61,838 bases of DNA from Streptomyces sp. sk2.1 (GTDB lineage: Bacteria; Actinomycetota; Actinomycetes; Streptomycetales; Streptomycetaceae): assembly GCF_008120935.1 (NCBI RefSeq), contig NZ_RDBO01000077.1, positions 1,908,435 to 1,970,272 on the forward strand, read 5' to 3'. The notes beneath the pieces were generated by a model, which saw only the letters and a list, made by a program, of their open reading frames with translations, did no database searches and had not been told where the DNA came from. Positions 10,637 through 19,566 of this stretch are shown here, piece after piece. Positions within the stretch are counted from its first letter, which is position 1; every line of letters starts with the position of its first letter. The position numbers and the translations under genes were made by a program.

Positions 10637-10993
10637 GAGGGTGCTTCTCCGGGGAGCTGGGAGACGGGGAGGGACCGGGGGACGAGAGGGAACGCCGGGG
10701 CTGGTTCCCGTCCGGTCCGGACCAACGTACATGCTCGCCCCCCGTTGATGAAAGCGCATACAAAATAATGTCCGGCACCTCGCGCACCGGCCTCGGAGCG
10801 CCGGGACCGCGCCTTCGGCACCCGCTCCCGGCGGCGGGCGGCCTCCTCGCCGGCGGGCCGTTCGGGGCTTTTGGCCGGACGCGGACGGGTGAAAGATCCT
10901 CCGGCCGGTCGACAGGCCAACACCCCGTGCCCGTACCGCCCGTTAGGCGTCGCGTCGAACCGAACCCCCGCTGTCCACGGAGGAACCGCACGC
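10637..10993. other. Intergenic region between the MFS gene and the pyrophosphokinase gene
   Basis: This is 357 bp without a supported gene. An AT-richer patch around 10745-10775 (TGATGAAAGCGCATACAAAA) is the likely divergent promoter area. The rest is GC-rich with no recognised hairpin or RNA. Confidence 0.4.
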
Positions 10994-11770
10994 ATGAACA
11001 TCACCCGCACCGTCACCCGGGCCGCGATCACGGCGGCGCTCGCCGCCGCACTCGGCGGGGCCGCGACGCCCATGGCCGCCGCGGAGACCTCCCGCGCCAC
11101 CGCGGCCGAGCCGGGGGAGGGATGGAAGGGCGAGGACGGGCTGAGCCTGGACGCGGCCGACAACGAGCGCGTCGACGCCTACCTGGAAGGGGCCGGGCGG
11201 GCGGAGCGCGGCATCAGCCCGCAGGTGCGGGCCGCCGCGTGGGCGACCGGGGCGGAGGTGATCGGATTCGAGAACCGGCTGAAGTCCCCCGACTCCCTCA
11301 AGCGGAAGGTGGCCACCTCGCTGCGCGAGCAGCCCGGCCGGAACGTCGACGCCGTGCTCGCCACGCTGTCCGACGCCGTCCGCTACACCCTCCGGTGGCG
11401 CGACGAGGAGTACACCACCGGTGTCACGAACGTTTCCCACCTGCTGGCCGGCTGGGGCAACACCAGCACCAAGTGGTCCAACACCTGGGGGCGGGGCCAG
11501 GGCTACAAGGGCCTCAACACCGGCTGGCGCGCACCGCGCACGGGCCAGCTGTTCGAGGTCCAGTTCCACACCCCCGCGAGCAAGAACGCCCAGGAGGTGA
11601 CGCACAAGCTGTACGAGGAGCAGCGCCTGCCGGGCACCGGACCCGAGCGCAGGAAGGAACTCCAGGCGCAGCAGGACGCCGTCTTCGCCGCGGTACCCGT
11701 GCCCGACGGCGCCGACCGGCTGACCGCTCCCGCCGCACCGGCCCGCCCGGAGTCCGTGCCCATGGCCTGA
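10994..11770 (+). CDS. Secreted RelA-like ATP:nucleotide 3'-pyrophosphokinase
   Basis: A 258-aa exported protein. Residues 1-31 form a signal peptide ending in MAAAE. The mature part carries a degenerate (p)ppGpp-synthetase fold: helical region 60-130, then WGRGQGYKGLNTGW (the equivalent of the GYQSLHT segment in RelA) and LFEVQFHT with the catalytic-type Glu. Secreted enzymes of this kind are known in streptomycetes and transfer pyrophosphate from ATP to the 3'-OH of purine nucleotides, making extracellular pppApp- or ppGpp-like products. No HD hydrolase, TGS or ACT domain is present. ATG at 10994 has GGAGGAA upstream. The stop lies 18 nt from the convergent LprG-like gene. No immunity or antitoxin partner is obvious next to it. 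Confidence 0.8.
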   Translation: MNITRTVTRAAITAALAAALGGAATPMAAAETSRATAAEPGEGWKGEDGLSLDAADNERVDAYLEGAGRAERGISPQVRAAAWATGAEVIGFENRLKSPDSLKRKVATSLREQPGRNVDAVLATLSDAVRYTLRWRDEEYTTGVTNVSHLLAGWGNTSTKWSNTWGRGQGYKGLNTGWRAPRTGQLFEVQFHTPASKNAQEVTHKLYEEQRLPGTGPERRKELQAQQDAVFAAVPVPDGADRLTAPAAPARPESVPMA

Positions 11771-11788
11771 GCCCCCGCGGGCCCGGGG

Positions 11789-12562
11789 TCACACCGGCGC
11801 GCTCGTGCGGCCCAGCAGGGCGCCGATGTCGTAGGTCTCGTCCGGGGGCGGCGTGGTCGTGGGCACCGGCTTGTCGAAGGCCGAGAAGCCCACGACCGCG
11901 TCGGCCCCGTCGCCGCGCACCGTGATCCTCAGCGGGTACGGCTTGCCCGTGGCCGCGACGTACGTCGTCAGCGTCCGGTCGTCCCTCATCCGGGTCAGCG
12001 GGATCACCGGAGTCCCGGCGAGGGTGGTCTTGTGGCCCTTGTTCAGCGTTCCCCGGTCGTTGTCCGCGTTGTCGGCGACCAGCTTCCGGAACGTGTCCAG
12101 GTCGCAGCCGTCCGCCAGGCCGCGCAGCCGCGGATCGTCGGCCGAGCCCTTCATGTAACGCCCGTGGAGGATCGCGGCGAAGGCCGGACCGCCGCCCGGG
12201 ACCTGGTTCTTCCAGAAGTCCGCGTCCGGCTTGACCCAGACGTCGTCGCCGCGCTTCACGATCCGGACCGAGCCCTGGTTCCTGCCGAGGCCCACCGAGC
12301 CGTTGCAGTTGCCGTCCCGGTCCAGGGTGAGCTCCAGCGTCATCGGCGGGCCGCCGTCGCCGAGGTCGCCGCGCGCGCTGAGGTGCAGGGAGCGGACGCT
12401 CAGCAGGGCGTCGCGGGAGCGGTCCGCGATCTGCTGCGCGGAGAGGTCGTCGATGCCGTCGTCGGCTCCCGCCACGCCCCCGCCCAGGACGCCGCCGGTG
12501 ATTCCCAGCGCGATGACGGCCGCCCGGACGGCCCGGCGCGTGCGGTTGCGTCGACCGGTCAC
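11789..12562 (-). CDS. Secreted LppX/LprG-like protein without lipobox
   Basis: A 257-aa protein with an Arg-rich N-region (RRNRTRRAVR), a hydrophobic core and an AGA-type cleavage site near residue 34. The following 200 residues resemble the LolA-like LppX/LprAFG fold: alternating strands such as LHLSARGDL, GSVRIVKRGDDVWVKPDADFW and TTYVAATGKPYPLRITVRG. Mycobacterial LprG carries lipids to the cell surface. Here the lipobox cysteine is absent, so the protein should be released or held only by the uncleaved anchor. Two cysteines (CNG and CDL) may form a disulfide. Function assigned by fold only. Confidence 0.65.
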   Translation of the reverse strand: MTGRRNRTRRAVRAAVIALGITGGVLGGGVAGADDGIDDLSAQQIADRSRDALLSVRSLHLSARGDLGDGGPPMTLELTLDRDGNCNGSVGLGRNQGSVRIVKRGDDVWVKPDADFWKNQVPGGGPAFAAILHGRYMKGSADDPRLRGLADGCDLDTFRKLVADNADNDRGTLNKGHKTTLAGTPVIPLTRMRDDRTLTTYVAATGKPYPLRITVRGDGADAVVGFSAFDKPVPTTTPPPDETYDIGALLGRTSAPV

Positions 12563-12811
12563 GTCGCCTCCCTCGTAGGGCCCGTCGGGCCCGTTCAGGT
12601 GTGCGGACCCGACGGTTCCGAGAGTACGCCGGGGGCGGATCGGCCGCGCGGTGGAGGAACGCGGCGGGAATGCACACAGCGTGACGTTCTGCCCGGTTTT
12701 GCGTCACGGGGAGCGGGGACGGTTGTCGGCGTACCGGCCCGCCGTCGCCGGAGCCGCCGCGGGCGGGCCCGCCGGCGCCGGACCGCCACCGACGAGGAGG
12801 AACGGGAACAC

Positions 12812-13165
12812 ATGAAGCTGTCGATGGGAAGCGCGTCCGGGGCGATGCTGCGGGGCGTCGTCGTGACGGGAGCGGCCGCCGCGCTCGCGGTGCCCGCCAC
12901 CGCCGCCACCGCCCTGACGCCCCCGGCCACACCGCCGGGCCTGTCCTGCGAGACCGGAAAGCACGAGATCGACGACTACACCGGCTTCGCGCTGTGCCGG
13001 AACAACGGCAGCACGACGCAGACCTTCTGGGTGCACCTGGTCTGCGGCTGGTCCCCGGACGCGGACGGCGAACACGTCACGCTCAACCCCGGCCAGTCCG
13101 GCCAGTCCACCGCGCACTGCGGCAGCCTGGGCACCGGGATCGGGGAGATCACCGTCCAGCCGTAG
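12812..13165 (+). CDS. Small secreted cysteine-containing protein (unknown)
   Basis: A 117-aa protein with a Sec signal peptide (residues 1-32, ending PATAATA) and a mature domain of about 80 residues with four cysteines (LSCETG, ALCRN, LVCGW, AHCGS), consistent with two disulfides. ATG at 12812 has GAGGAGGAA upstream. No family is recognised; the compact beta-rich look (TQTFWVHLVCGWSPD) suggests a small extracellular binding protein or inhibitor. Its stop overlaps the convergent nucleotidyltransferase gene by 17 bp. Confidence 0.65.
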   Translation: MKLSMGSASGAMLRGVVVTGAAAALAVPATAATALTPPATPPGLSCETGKHEIDDYTGFALCRNNGSTTQTFWVHLVCGWSPDADGEHVTLNPGQSGQSTAHCGSLGTGIGEITVQP

Positions 13166-14255
13166 GACGCGTTCCGCGGGCGGCGTCGTCCCCCAGCAGG
13201 CGCGGCAGCGCGTCCGCGAGCCGCTCCCGCAGCCGGTCGGGCCCGCCGTCCACCCACGGGTGGGCGGCGTGGAACGCGGCCCAGTCCACCGGCCAGTCCA
13301 GCACCGTCCGGGGCGTGAACCCCTCCGCGTGCGGGCCGAGCACGGTGCGCAGCAGGCGGAGCGAGAGCCGTGTCGCGGGGTGCTCCGCGAGCAGCACCGC
13401 GTCGTACAGGTCCTTGGTCGCCGACCGGCCCTCCGCCTCCTGGTCCTCGGCGAGCCACAGCAGCTTCCAGGCCAGCGAGAGCCCCGGGTCCGCGGTGCGC
13501 ACCGGTGTCGGCGGGCCGCCGTCACCGCGCGGGCAGGCCGTCCACACCGGGGCCCGGGGCAGCCGCTCGTCCCGGGCGAAGTCCATCCCCAGCTCGCCCG
13601 GCGGCAGCCCGTCGGCCTGCCAGGGCACGACGACCCGCACACCGGGCGTCTCGTACTCCCGGTACATCCACGTGTCGTCCGCCCGCACCCGGTCCGGATC
13701 GATGCGTATCCCCTCGGGCGGCGGCGGACCGGCCGTCAGGGCGGCGACGACCTCGGCGAGGGCGGAACGGGGCGCGTACATGCCCCCGAAGTCCTCGCAC
13801 CCCCCGGATCCGTCGGACTCCTCGGAGTCGTCGAGCTCCTCGGACTCGATCCAGCGCAGCCCCTCGGGCGCGAGCAGGGGCCGGGCACCGGCGGTCTCGT
13901 GGCACTCCTCGTCCGTCCACAGCTCGGGAGCGGCCGCTCCGTGCGCGGCCTCCGGCCAGTGCTGGACCGTCTCGATCCCGGAGACGTACGGGTAGGGATC
14001 GAGACGGTCGACGAAGTCCTCCGCCGACGGCCCGAACATGATCCAGTCCAGGTCGCCCGGCTCCCGCGCCGCCGCGCCCACCCACGCCCGGAGCGGGAAA
14101 CTGCCGCGCAGCACCAGCCGGTCGCCCCACGGCGACCGGGCGATCACGCGCAGCAGATGGTCCTGGGCGGCGCGCCGGGCGGCCCGCCAGCGCGGGGCGA
14201 GCTCCGGGTCGTCGAACGTCGGCTCCCCGGGAACGGGGCGGTCGACCGTACTCAC
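13149..14255 (-). CDS. AbiEii-like nucleotidyltransferase
   Basis: A 368-aa protein with the DNA polymerase beta-type core of the AbiEii/AbiGii toxin family: LVLRGSFPLRAWVG followed by PGDLDWIMFG (G-S plus D-x-D), and a helical second half with KLLWLAEDQEAEGRSATKDLYDAVLLAEH, the region that in AbiEii holds the conserved K and D. Such enzymes transfer nucleotides to RNA or proteins and act as toxins or phage-abortive agents. GTG at 14255 overlaps the TGA of the upstream gene (GTGA), so the two are coupled. An acidic insert (ESEELDDSEESDG) sits mid-protein. The partner is not a typical AbiEi antitoxin, so a toxin role is plausible but unproven. Confidence 0.65.
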   Translation of the reverse strand: MSTVDRPVPGEPTFDDPELAPRWRAARRAAQDHLLRVIARSPWGDRLVLRGSFPLRAWVGAAAREPGDLDWIMFGPSAEDFVDRLDPYPYVSGIETVQHWPEAAHGAAAPELWTDEECHETAGARPLLAPEGLRWIESEELDDSEESDGSGGCEDFGGMYAPRSALAEVVAALTAGPPPPEGIRIDPDRVRADDTWMYREYETPGVRVVVPWQADGLPPGELGMDFARDERLPRAPVWTACPRGDGGPPTPVRTADPGLSLAWKLLWLAEDQEAEGRSATKDLYDAVLLAEHPATRLSLRLLRTVLGPHAEGFTPRTVLDWPVDWAAFHAAHPWVDGGPDRLRERLADALPRLLGDDAARGTRPTAGR

Positions 14256-14914
14256 GGCGCCACCTCGACCCGCTCGTCGATCCAGCCCGCGTCCACCGCC
14301 GGATGGTCGTCGTGCACCACGAACTCCTCCTCGGTCTCCAGTACTTCGAGCCCGGCGTCGTCCAGCGCGCGCAGGAGCGCGTCGAGCCGGGCCCGGGCCC
14401 CGGGCCGGCCCACCGCGCGGCAGCGCTGCGTGACGAACCGCTCGTGACGTCCCCGGCCGTCGGTGCGGCGGGCGTTGCGCGACAGGTGCGCGCCGTGGCG
14501 CTCGGCCGCGGCCCGTGCGGCGACGAGGTCGGACTCGCCGGAGAGCAGCAGCTTGACGTGGTGCTCGAAGTGGCAGTCGGGGGACAGCGCGGCGGCCTCG
14601 TCGGCGGTCCGGGGCACGTCCTCGTTCCACGGCGCGGCCTCGATCTTCACCCGGACGACCGGGAACCCCGCCGCGCGCAGCGCCTGCGCGCGGAGCCCCG
14701 CGGCGGCCCGCCGCCCGGAGAGCGAGCCCCGGCCCCGCTCGGTCAGCATGGGCTGGTCCGGCACCGCGCCGCGGTCCAGGACGATGCGGGTGAGCTTCAG
14801 GCCGTGCCGCCGGGCCCAGCGCGCCAGCCGGGCGTCCTCCTCCGCGCCGTCGGCACCGGGATCGAACCGCACCGTCAGATGCGTCTCGAACTCGCCCTCG
14901 AACTCCGCTTCCAC
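14252..14914 (-). CDS. Conserved partner of the AbiEii-like protein (unknown function)
   Basis: A 220-aa protein starting at GTG 14914 (GGAGG upstream, spacing 4-5), beginning EAEFEGEFETHLTV. No known family is recognised. It shows two similar-looking alpha/beta halves: FETHLTVRFDPG with LARWARRHGLKLTRIVLDRG, and CHFEHHVKLLL with LVAARAAAERHGAHLSRNARR. This suggests an internal duplication of a small domain. The C-terminus (EVLETEEEFVVHDDHPAVD) is acidic. Its 4-nt overlap with the nucleotidyltransferase gene implies stoichiometric co-expression. It may be an antitoxin, substrate or adaptor; this is inferred from gene order only. Confidence 0.6.
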   Translation of the reverse strand: MEAEFEGEFETHLTVRFDPGADGAEEDARLARWARRHGLKLTRIVLDRGAVPDQPMLTERGRGSLSGRRAAAGLRAQALRAAGFPVVRVKIEAAPWNEDVPRTADEAAALSPDCHFEHHVKLLLSGESDLVAARAAAERHGAHLSRNARRTDGRGRHERFVTQRCRAVGRPGARARLDALLRALDDAGLEVLETEEEFVVHDDHPAVDAGWIDERVEVAP

Positions 14915-15073
14915 ACGCCCTCCAGCAGTGCCTTCGCCACTCGCGCCCGGACCGTCCCGGCCCGTTCCCACCGGCAGAACGTAACAAGCGGCACCGACAC
15001 TCCCCGGCCCCTCCCCGACGCGCCGCCCGGCGCACCGGCCGGCGTGCCGACCGGCCACTTTCCACCGAACGGT

Positions 15074-15109
15074 TGAGCGGACCGCTCACTTCTCGTTACC
15101 CTCCGGTAA
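15074..15109. promoter_or_regulatory. Two palindromes in the divergent amidase / nucleotidyltransferase promoter
   Basis: TGAGCGGACCGCTCA (15074-15088) is a perfect 15-bp palindrome and TTACC-CTCC-GGTAA (15096-15109) follows 7 bp later. Both sit between the divergent starts at 14914 and 15182. Palindromes of this length are typical TetR/GntR operators, but no local regulator gene adjoins them. Confidence 0.45.
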
Positions 15110-15181
15110 GTTCGGTCGGGCCCACAGCGGGACCACAGACGCGTCGCGCGCCTCTGCCGATACGAGGAAGGCGGTCAGCCC

Positions 15182-16645
15182 ATGTCCTCAACGGAAGCCG
15201 TGGAAACCACCGGACCGGCCGGTCCGGCCGGACTGGCCGACAGCGCACGGGAGCTGGCCGAGGGCACCACCACCTCGACCGAGCAGGTGTCCGCCGCGCT
15301 GCGCCGCATCGAGGCGAGCCAACCCGTCCTCAACGCCTTCCGGCACCTGCGCGCCGATGCCGCGCTCGTCGAGGCCGCCGAGGCCGACCGCCGACTCGCG
15401 GCGGGGGAGCGGCTGCCCCTGCTCGGCGTACCGGTCGCGGTCAAGGACGACACCGACGTCGCCGGAATGCCGACCCACTTCGGCTGCGACGGCGACCTGC
15501 CCGTCGCCGCCGCCGACAGCGAGGCGGTACGCAGACTGCGCGCCGCCGGAGCCGTGATCGTCGGGAAGACCAACTCCTGCGAACTCGGCCAGTGGCCGTT
15601 CACCGAGGGGCGCGCGTTCGGCGCCACCCGCAACCCGTGGCACACCGGCCACACCCCCGGAGGCTCCTCCGGCGGCTCGGCGGCGGCCGTCGCGGCCGGT
15701 CTCGTGCCCGCCGCGCTCGGCTCGGACGGCGCCGGCTCCGTCCGCATCCCGGCGGCCTGGACCCACCTCGTCGGCATCAAGCCCCAGCGCGGCCGGATCT
15801 CCGGCCACCCGCACCGCGACTTCCAGGGCCTGACCGTCAACGGACCGCTCGCCAGGACCGTCGCCGACGCCGCGCTGCTGCTCGACGCGGTCGCCGGGAC
15901 CCACCCCGCCGACCCGCACCGCCCGCCGCCCGTCGACGCCTCGGCCGCCGCCCGCCGCGACCCCGGCAGACTGCGCGTGGCGATCGCCTGGCGTCCCCCG
16001 TTCACCTTCACCGGCTCCGAACCGCACCCCGACGTGCGCCGTGCCGTCACCGCACTGGCCGAAACCCTCGCCCGGCTCGGTCACGACGTCGAGGAGGCCA
16101 GGCCCCGCTACGGACTGATCGGCCTCGGCTTCGTCCCCCGGGCCACCGCCGGGATCGCCGAACTCGCCGCCCGCCACCCCGACCCCGCACTCCTCGACCC
16201 GCGCACCCGCAGCGCGCTGCGCACCGGCACCCGGCTCGGCGGCCGGGTGGTACGGGCGGCCAGGGAGCGCGAAGTGCGCCAGCACCACCGGATCGGCGCG
16301 TTCTTCCACACCTCCCGCACAGGCACCGGCTACGACGTGCTGCTCACCCCGACGACCGCGCTGCCGCCGCCCCCGATCGGCCGGTTCGACGGGCTCAGCG
16401 CCTGGCGCACCGACCTGGCGATGACCGAGGCGTGCCCGTACGCCTGGCCCTGGAACGTACTGGGCTGGCCCGGCATCAACGTACCGGCGGGCTTCACCGG
16501 CGCCGGACTGCCGGTCGGCGCCCAGCTGCTCGGCCCGTCCCGCAGCGAGGAACGGCTGATCTCCCTCGCCGCGCAGCTGGAGGCGGACCGGCGGTGGTAC
16601 GAGCTCCGGCCGCCCGTCGCCGCGGCCGCCCCCGGGGCCCGCTGA
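15182..16645 (+). CDS. Amidase (amidase-signature family)
   Basis: A 487-aa amidase-signature enzyme with the Ser-cisSer-Lys triad in place: Lys in VAVKDDTDVAG, and the Gly/Ser-rich signature GGSSGGSAAAVAAG followed by DGAGSVRIPAAW. It hydrolyses a small or aromatic amide to acid plus ammonia; the substrate cannot be read from sequence. ATG at 15182 follows GAGGAAGG with suitable spacing. The motif spacing and the hydrophobic post-signature segment fit the general amidase group rather than GatA, since no GatB/C genes are near. The two palindromes upstream suggest regulated expression. Confidence 0.85.
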   Translation: MSSTEAVETTGPAGPAGLADSARELAEGTTTSTEQVSAALRRIEASQPVLNAFRHLRADAALVEAAEADRRLAAGERLPLLGVPVAVKDDTDVAGMPTHFGCDGDLPVAAADSEAVRRLRAAGAVIVGKTNSCELGQWPFTEGRAFGATRNPWHTGHTPGGSSGGSAAAVAAGLVPAALGSDGAGSVRIPAAWTHLVGIKPQRGRISGHPHRDFQGLTVNGPLARTVADAALLLDAVAGTHPADPHRPPPVDASAAARRDPGRLRVAIAWRPPFTFTGSEPHPDVRRAVTALAETLARLGHDVEEARPRYGLIGLGFVPRATAGIAELAARHPDPALLDPRTRSALRTGTRLGGRVVRAAREREVRQHHRIGAFFHTSRTGTGYDVLLTPTTALPPPPIGRFDGLSAWRTDLAMTEACPYAWPWNVLGWPGINVPAGFTGAGLPVGAQLLGPSRSEERLISLAAQLEADRRWYELRPPVAAAAPGAR

Positions 16646-16765
16646 CCACCGCGCTCCCCGTGTGCCCACCCGCCGCCCCGGCCGCGCCCTCGCCCGCGCG
16701 GGTCCGGCCGGAGCGGCCGCCCGGTCGCGGTCGCTCGCACCGGAGCGGGAAAACCGGGACCATGG

Positions 16766-19396
16766 ATGTGGAGTGGATGGGTGGTGAACCGTATGGCGTG
16801 CGCAGGTCCGCAGCCGGAGCCCTGCCCCGAACCGGTGCCGCCCAGCGCCCCCCGGCACACCCATGACGCGGCGAACGACGCGACCGCGGTGGTCGCCGGA
16901 ACCGGCACGGTCGTCGGCTGGACGCACAGCGCGCAGGAGCTGCTGGGCTACCGCGCCGGGGACGTGGTCGGGCGGTCCGCCGGCTTCCTGCTCGCCATGC
17001 CCGAGGACCCGGTCCGGGTGGCGGGCATCGCCGAACGGTGCCGGGCCGGCGTGGGATGGAGCGGCGTCGCCGAGGTGCGGCGCAGCGACGGCCGCCGGAT
17101 CGAGCTGGACCTGCGGGTCTCGGCCTCCTTCCACCTGGACGGGCGGGAGTGCTTCCTGGTCTCGGGACGCGAACGGCGCCCGGAGTGGACGGTCGGCCAG
17201 TCCGTGCTGGACGCCTTCCTGACCAGCTCCCCGATCGGCATGGCCGTGCTGAGCCCGAGCCTGCGCTACCTCTGGATGAACGACACCCTGGAACGCTTCG
17301 GCGGCGTCCCGCGCGAACAACGCCTGGGCCGCCGGCTGAGCGAGGTGCCGTCGGGACTGGAGGCCGACGCCATCGAGACGCTGATGCGCGGTGTGCTGGA
17401 CACCGGGGTTCCCGTCATCGACTACGAGTACCTGGGCTGGAGCTGGGCCGCTCCGCACCGCAAGCGCGCCTACTCCACGTCGTTCTTCCCGCTGACCGAC
17501 GGCGACGGCAACGCCACCGGGATGTGCTACATGGTCCTGGACGTCACCGACCGGTGGAACGCCCAGCAGCGCCTGGCCCTGGTCAACGACGCCGGAGCCG
17601 CGATCGGCTCCACCCTGGACGTGATGCGCACGGCCCAGGAGCTGGCCGACTTCGCGGTGTCGCGCTTCGCCGACTTCGTCATCGTCGACCTGCTGGAACC
17701 GGTCACCAGCCCCGAGGAACCCGCCCCGTGGCCGCTGGGCCCGGGACTGTCCCGCGCGGACCTCGCCCGTTCCCGCGCCGTCGACCCCTCGCTCCGGCCG
17801 AAGATGCGCCGGGCCGGGATGAGTTCGGTACGCGAGGGCTGCCCGGAGGCGGTGGGCCGGATCGGGGACCGGGTCGACTTCATGCCCCCGCCCCACGACA
17901 TCCGGTTCCTCATCGACGGCGAGCCCGTCCTCGTCCCGGTCCTCGACCCGGACAGCCACGCGTGGACGGCGGAACAGCCCGCCAGGGCGGCGAGCATCCG
18001 GGAGTTCGGGCTCCACTCCCTCATCTGCGTACCGATGCGGGCCCGGGACACGGTGCTCGGTCTGGTCACCTTCGTACGGTCGGTGAATCTCGCCCCCTTC
18101 GAACCGGACGACGTGCTCCCGGCCCGCGAGATGGTGGCGCGGGCCGCGGTGTGCGTGGACAACGCCCGCCGCTACACCCGTGAGCACGCCGCGGCACTGA
18201 CCCTCCAGCGCAGCCTGCTCCCGCACACCCTGCCCGGCGGCATGGCGCTGGACGTGGCCTCGTCCTACCTCCCGGCGGACGCCAAGGACGGCGTCGGGGG
18301 GGACTGGTTCGACGTCATCCCGCTGTCCGGCGCCCGGGTCGCCCTGGTCGTCGGCGACGTCGTCGGACACGGCATCGCCGCGGCCGCGACCATGGGCCGG
18401 CTCCGCACCGCGGTGCACACCCTCGCCGACATGGACCTGCCCCCCGACGAACTGCTGGCCCACCTCGACGACCTCGTGCTCCGCCTCAGCGAGGAGGAAC
18501 CCGAGAACGGGACGCGCGGCACCCCGGTGCTCGGCGCGACCTGCCTGTACGCCGTCTACGACCCGGTCACCCAGCTCTGCACCATGGCGCGCGCCGGCCA
18601 CCCGCCACCCGTCGTCGTCTCCCCGGACGGACGCGTCTCCTTCCTCGAACTGCCCGCCGGGCCCCCGCTGGGCCTGGGCGGGATGCCCTTCGAGACGGCG
18701 GAGGTCGAACTGCCCGAGGGGAGCCTGATCGGCCTCTACACCGACGGGCTCATCGAGGGCCGGGACCAGGACGCCGACCTCGGCATGTCCCGCCTCGGCG
18801 GGGCCCTGGCCCAGCGCGGACTGTCCCTCGACGCGCTGTGCGCGACGGTCGTGGAACAGCTGGTCCCCGTGCCCCAGCCCGACGACGTCGCCCTGCTGCT
18901 CGCCCGTACGCACGAGCTGGGCGCCGACCACGTCGCCTCCTGGGAGGTGCCCTCCGACCCGGCCGCCGTCGCCGGTGTCCGGGCCCGGACCGCCCGCCTG
19001 CTGAGCACCTGGGGCCTGGAGGAGCTCCAGATGACGACCGAGCTGATCGTCAGCGAGCTCGTCACCAACGCGGTGCGCTACGCCACCGGCCCCATCCGGC
19101 TCCGGCTGCTGCGCCAGTCCGTCCTGATCTGCGAGGTCTCCGACACCAGCAGCACCTCGCCCCGCCTCAGGCACGCCCGGACCACGGACGAGGGCGGCCG
19201 CGGTCTTTTCCTCGTCGCCCAGCTCACCCACCGCTGGGGCACCCGTTACACGCCCGAGGGCAAGATCATCTGGACCGAGCAGGAGATCCCGCCCGCCGGA
19301 CCGGAGCTCCGTTCCGACGAGGGCGAACCGGGCGCCGATGAGGGGGAACTCCCCGCGGAAGAGCGGGAGTTCCCCCCGGGCCGACCGGAGGGCTGA
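16766..19396 (+). CDS. PAS-PAS-GAF-SpoIIE phosphatase with C-terminal HATPase domain
   Basis: An 876-aa cytoplasmic sensor-phosphatase. Approximate order: PAS1 30-130 (VVGWTHSAQELLGYRAGDVVG), PAS2 150-270, GAF 285-470, PP2C/SpoIIE 490-705 (GGDWFDVIPLSG, VVGDVVGHGIAAAATMG, LYTDGLIEGRDQD) and an anti-sigma-type HATPase 725-850 (ELIVSELVTNAVRYA, GRGLFLVAQLTHRWGT). Such proteins control sigma factors by partner switching, with the phosphatase and kinase halves acting on anti-sigma antagonists. The tail carries acidic DEGE-type repeats. The start is uncertain: ATG 16766 or the in-frame ATG at 16793, with weak ribosome sites for both. The partner antagonist is not encoded nearby. Confidence 0.88.
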   Translation: MWSGWVVNRMACAGPQPEPCPEPVPPSAPRHTHDAANDATAVVAGTGTVVGWTHSAQELLGYRAGDVVGRSAGFLLAMPEDPVRVAGIAERCRAGVGWSGVAEVRRSDGRRIELDLRVSASFHLDGRECFLVSGRERRPEWTVGQSVLDAFLTSSPIGMAVLSPSLRYLWMNDTLERFGGVPREQRLGRRLSEVPSGLEADAIETLMRGVLDTGVPVIDYEYLGWSWAAPHRKRAYSTSFFPLTDGDGNATGMCYMVLDVTDRWNAQQRLALVNDAGAAIGSTLDVMRTAQELADFAVSRFADFVIVDLLEPVTSPEEPAPWPLGPGLSRADLARSRAVDPSLRPKMRRAGMSSVREGCPEAVGRIGDRVDFMPPPHDIRFLIDGEPVLVPVLDPDSHAWTAEQPARAASIREFGLHSLICVPMRARDTVLGLVTFVRSVNLAPFEPDDVLPAREMVARAAVCVDNARRYTREHAAALTLQRSLLPHTLPGGMALDVASSYLPADAKDGVGGDWFDVIPLSGARVALVVGDVVGHGIAAAATMGRLRTAVHTLADMDLPPDELLAHLDDLVLRLSEEEPENGTRGTPVLGATCLYAVYDPVTQLCTMARAGHPPPVVVSPDGRVSFLELPAGPPLGLGGMPFETAEVELPEGSLIGLYTDGLIEGRDQDADLGMSRLGGALAQRGLSLDALCATVVEQLVPVPQPDDVALLLARTHELGADHVASWEVPSDPAAVAGVRARTARLLSTWGLEELQMTTELIVSELVTNAVRYATGPIRLRLLRQSVLICEVSDTSSTSPRLRHARTTDEGGRGLFLVAQLTHRWGTRYTPEGKIIWTEQEIPPAGPELRSDEGEPGADEGELPAEEREFPPGRPEG

Positions 19397-19420
19397 GACC
19401 TCCGGACCACCGGCGGCCCC

Positions 19421-19520
19421 GGCCCCGTCACGCGGCGAACGGCCCCGTCACATGGCGAACGGCCTCGCTACGCGGCGAACGGCCCCGTCGCATGGCGAAC
19501 GGGCCCGTCACGCGGCGAAC
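19421..19520. repeat. Five tandem 20-bp repeats
   Basis: Five contiguous copies of a 20-bp unit close to GGCCCCGTCACGCGGCGAAC fill the space between two convergent genes. Copies 1, 3 and 5 contain CGCGG where copies 2 and 4 contain CATGG, so the array also reads as an alternating 40-bp unit. All copies end in GGCGAAC. No coding function fits. Confidence 0.85.
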
Positions 19521-19566
19521 GGCCCCGGACCGGCGGTCCGCTCCGGGCCCGTCCCGCTCCGTCCCG

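Noticed and set aside
11789..12562. Lipoprotein assignment for the LprG-like protein
   Set aside because: The signal peptide has no cysteine at the expected lipobox position.
19421..19520. CRISPR array
   Set aside because: The repeats are contiguous without spacers, and no cas genes are in the window.
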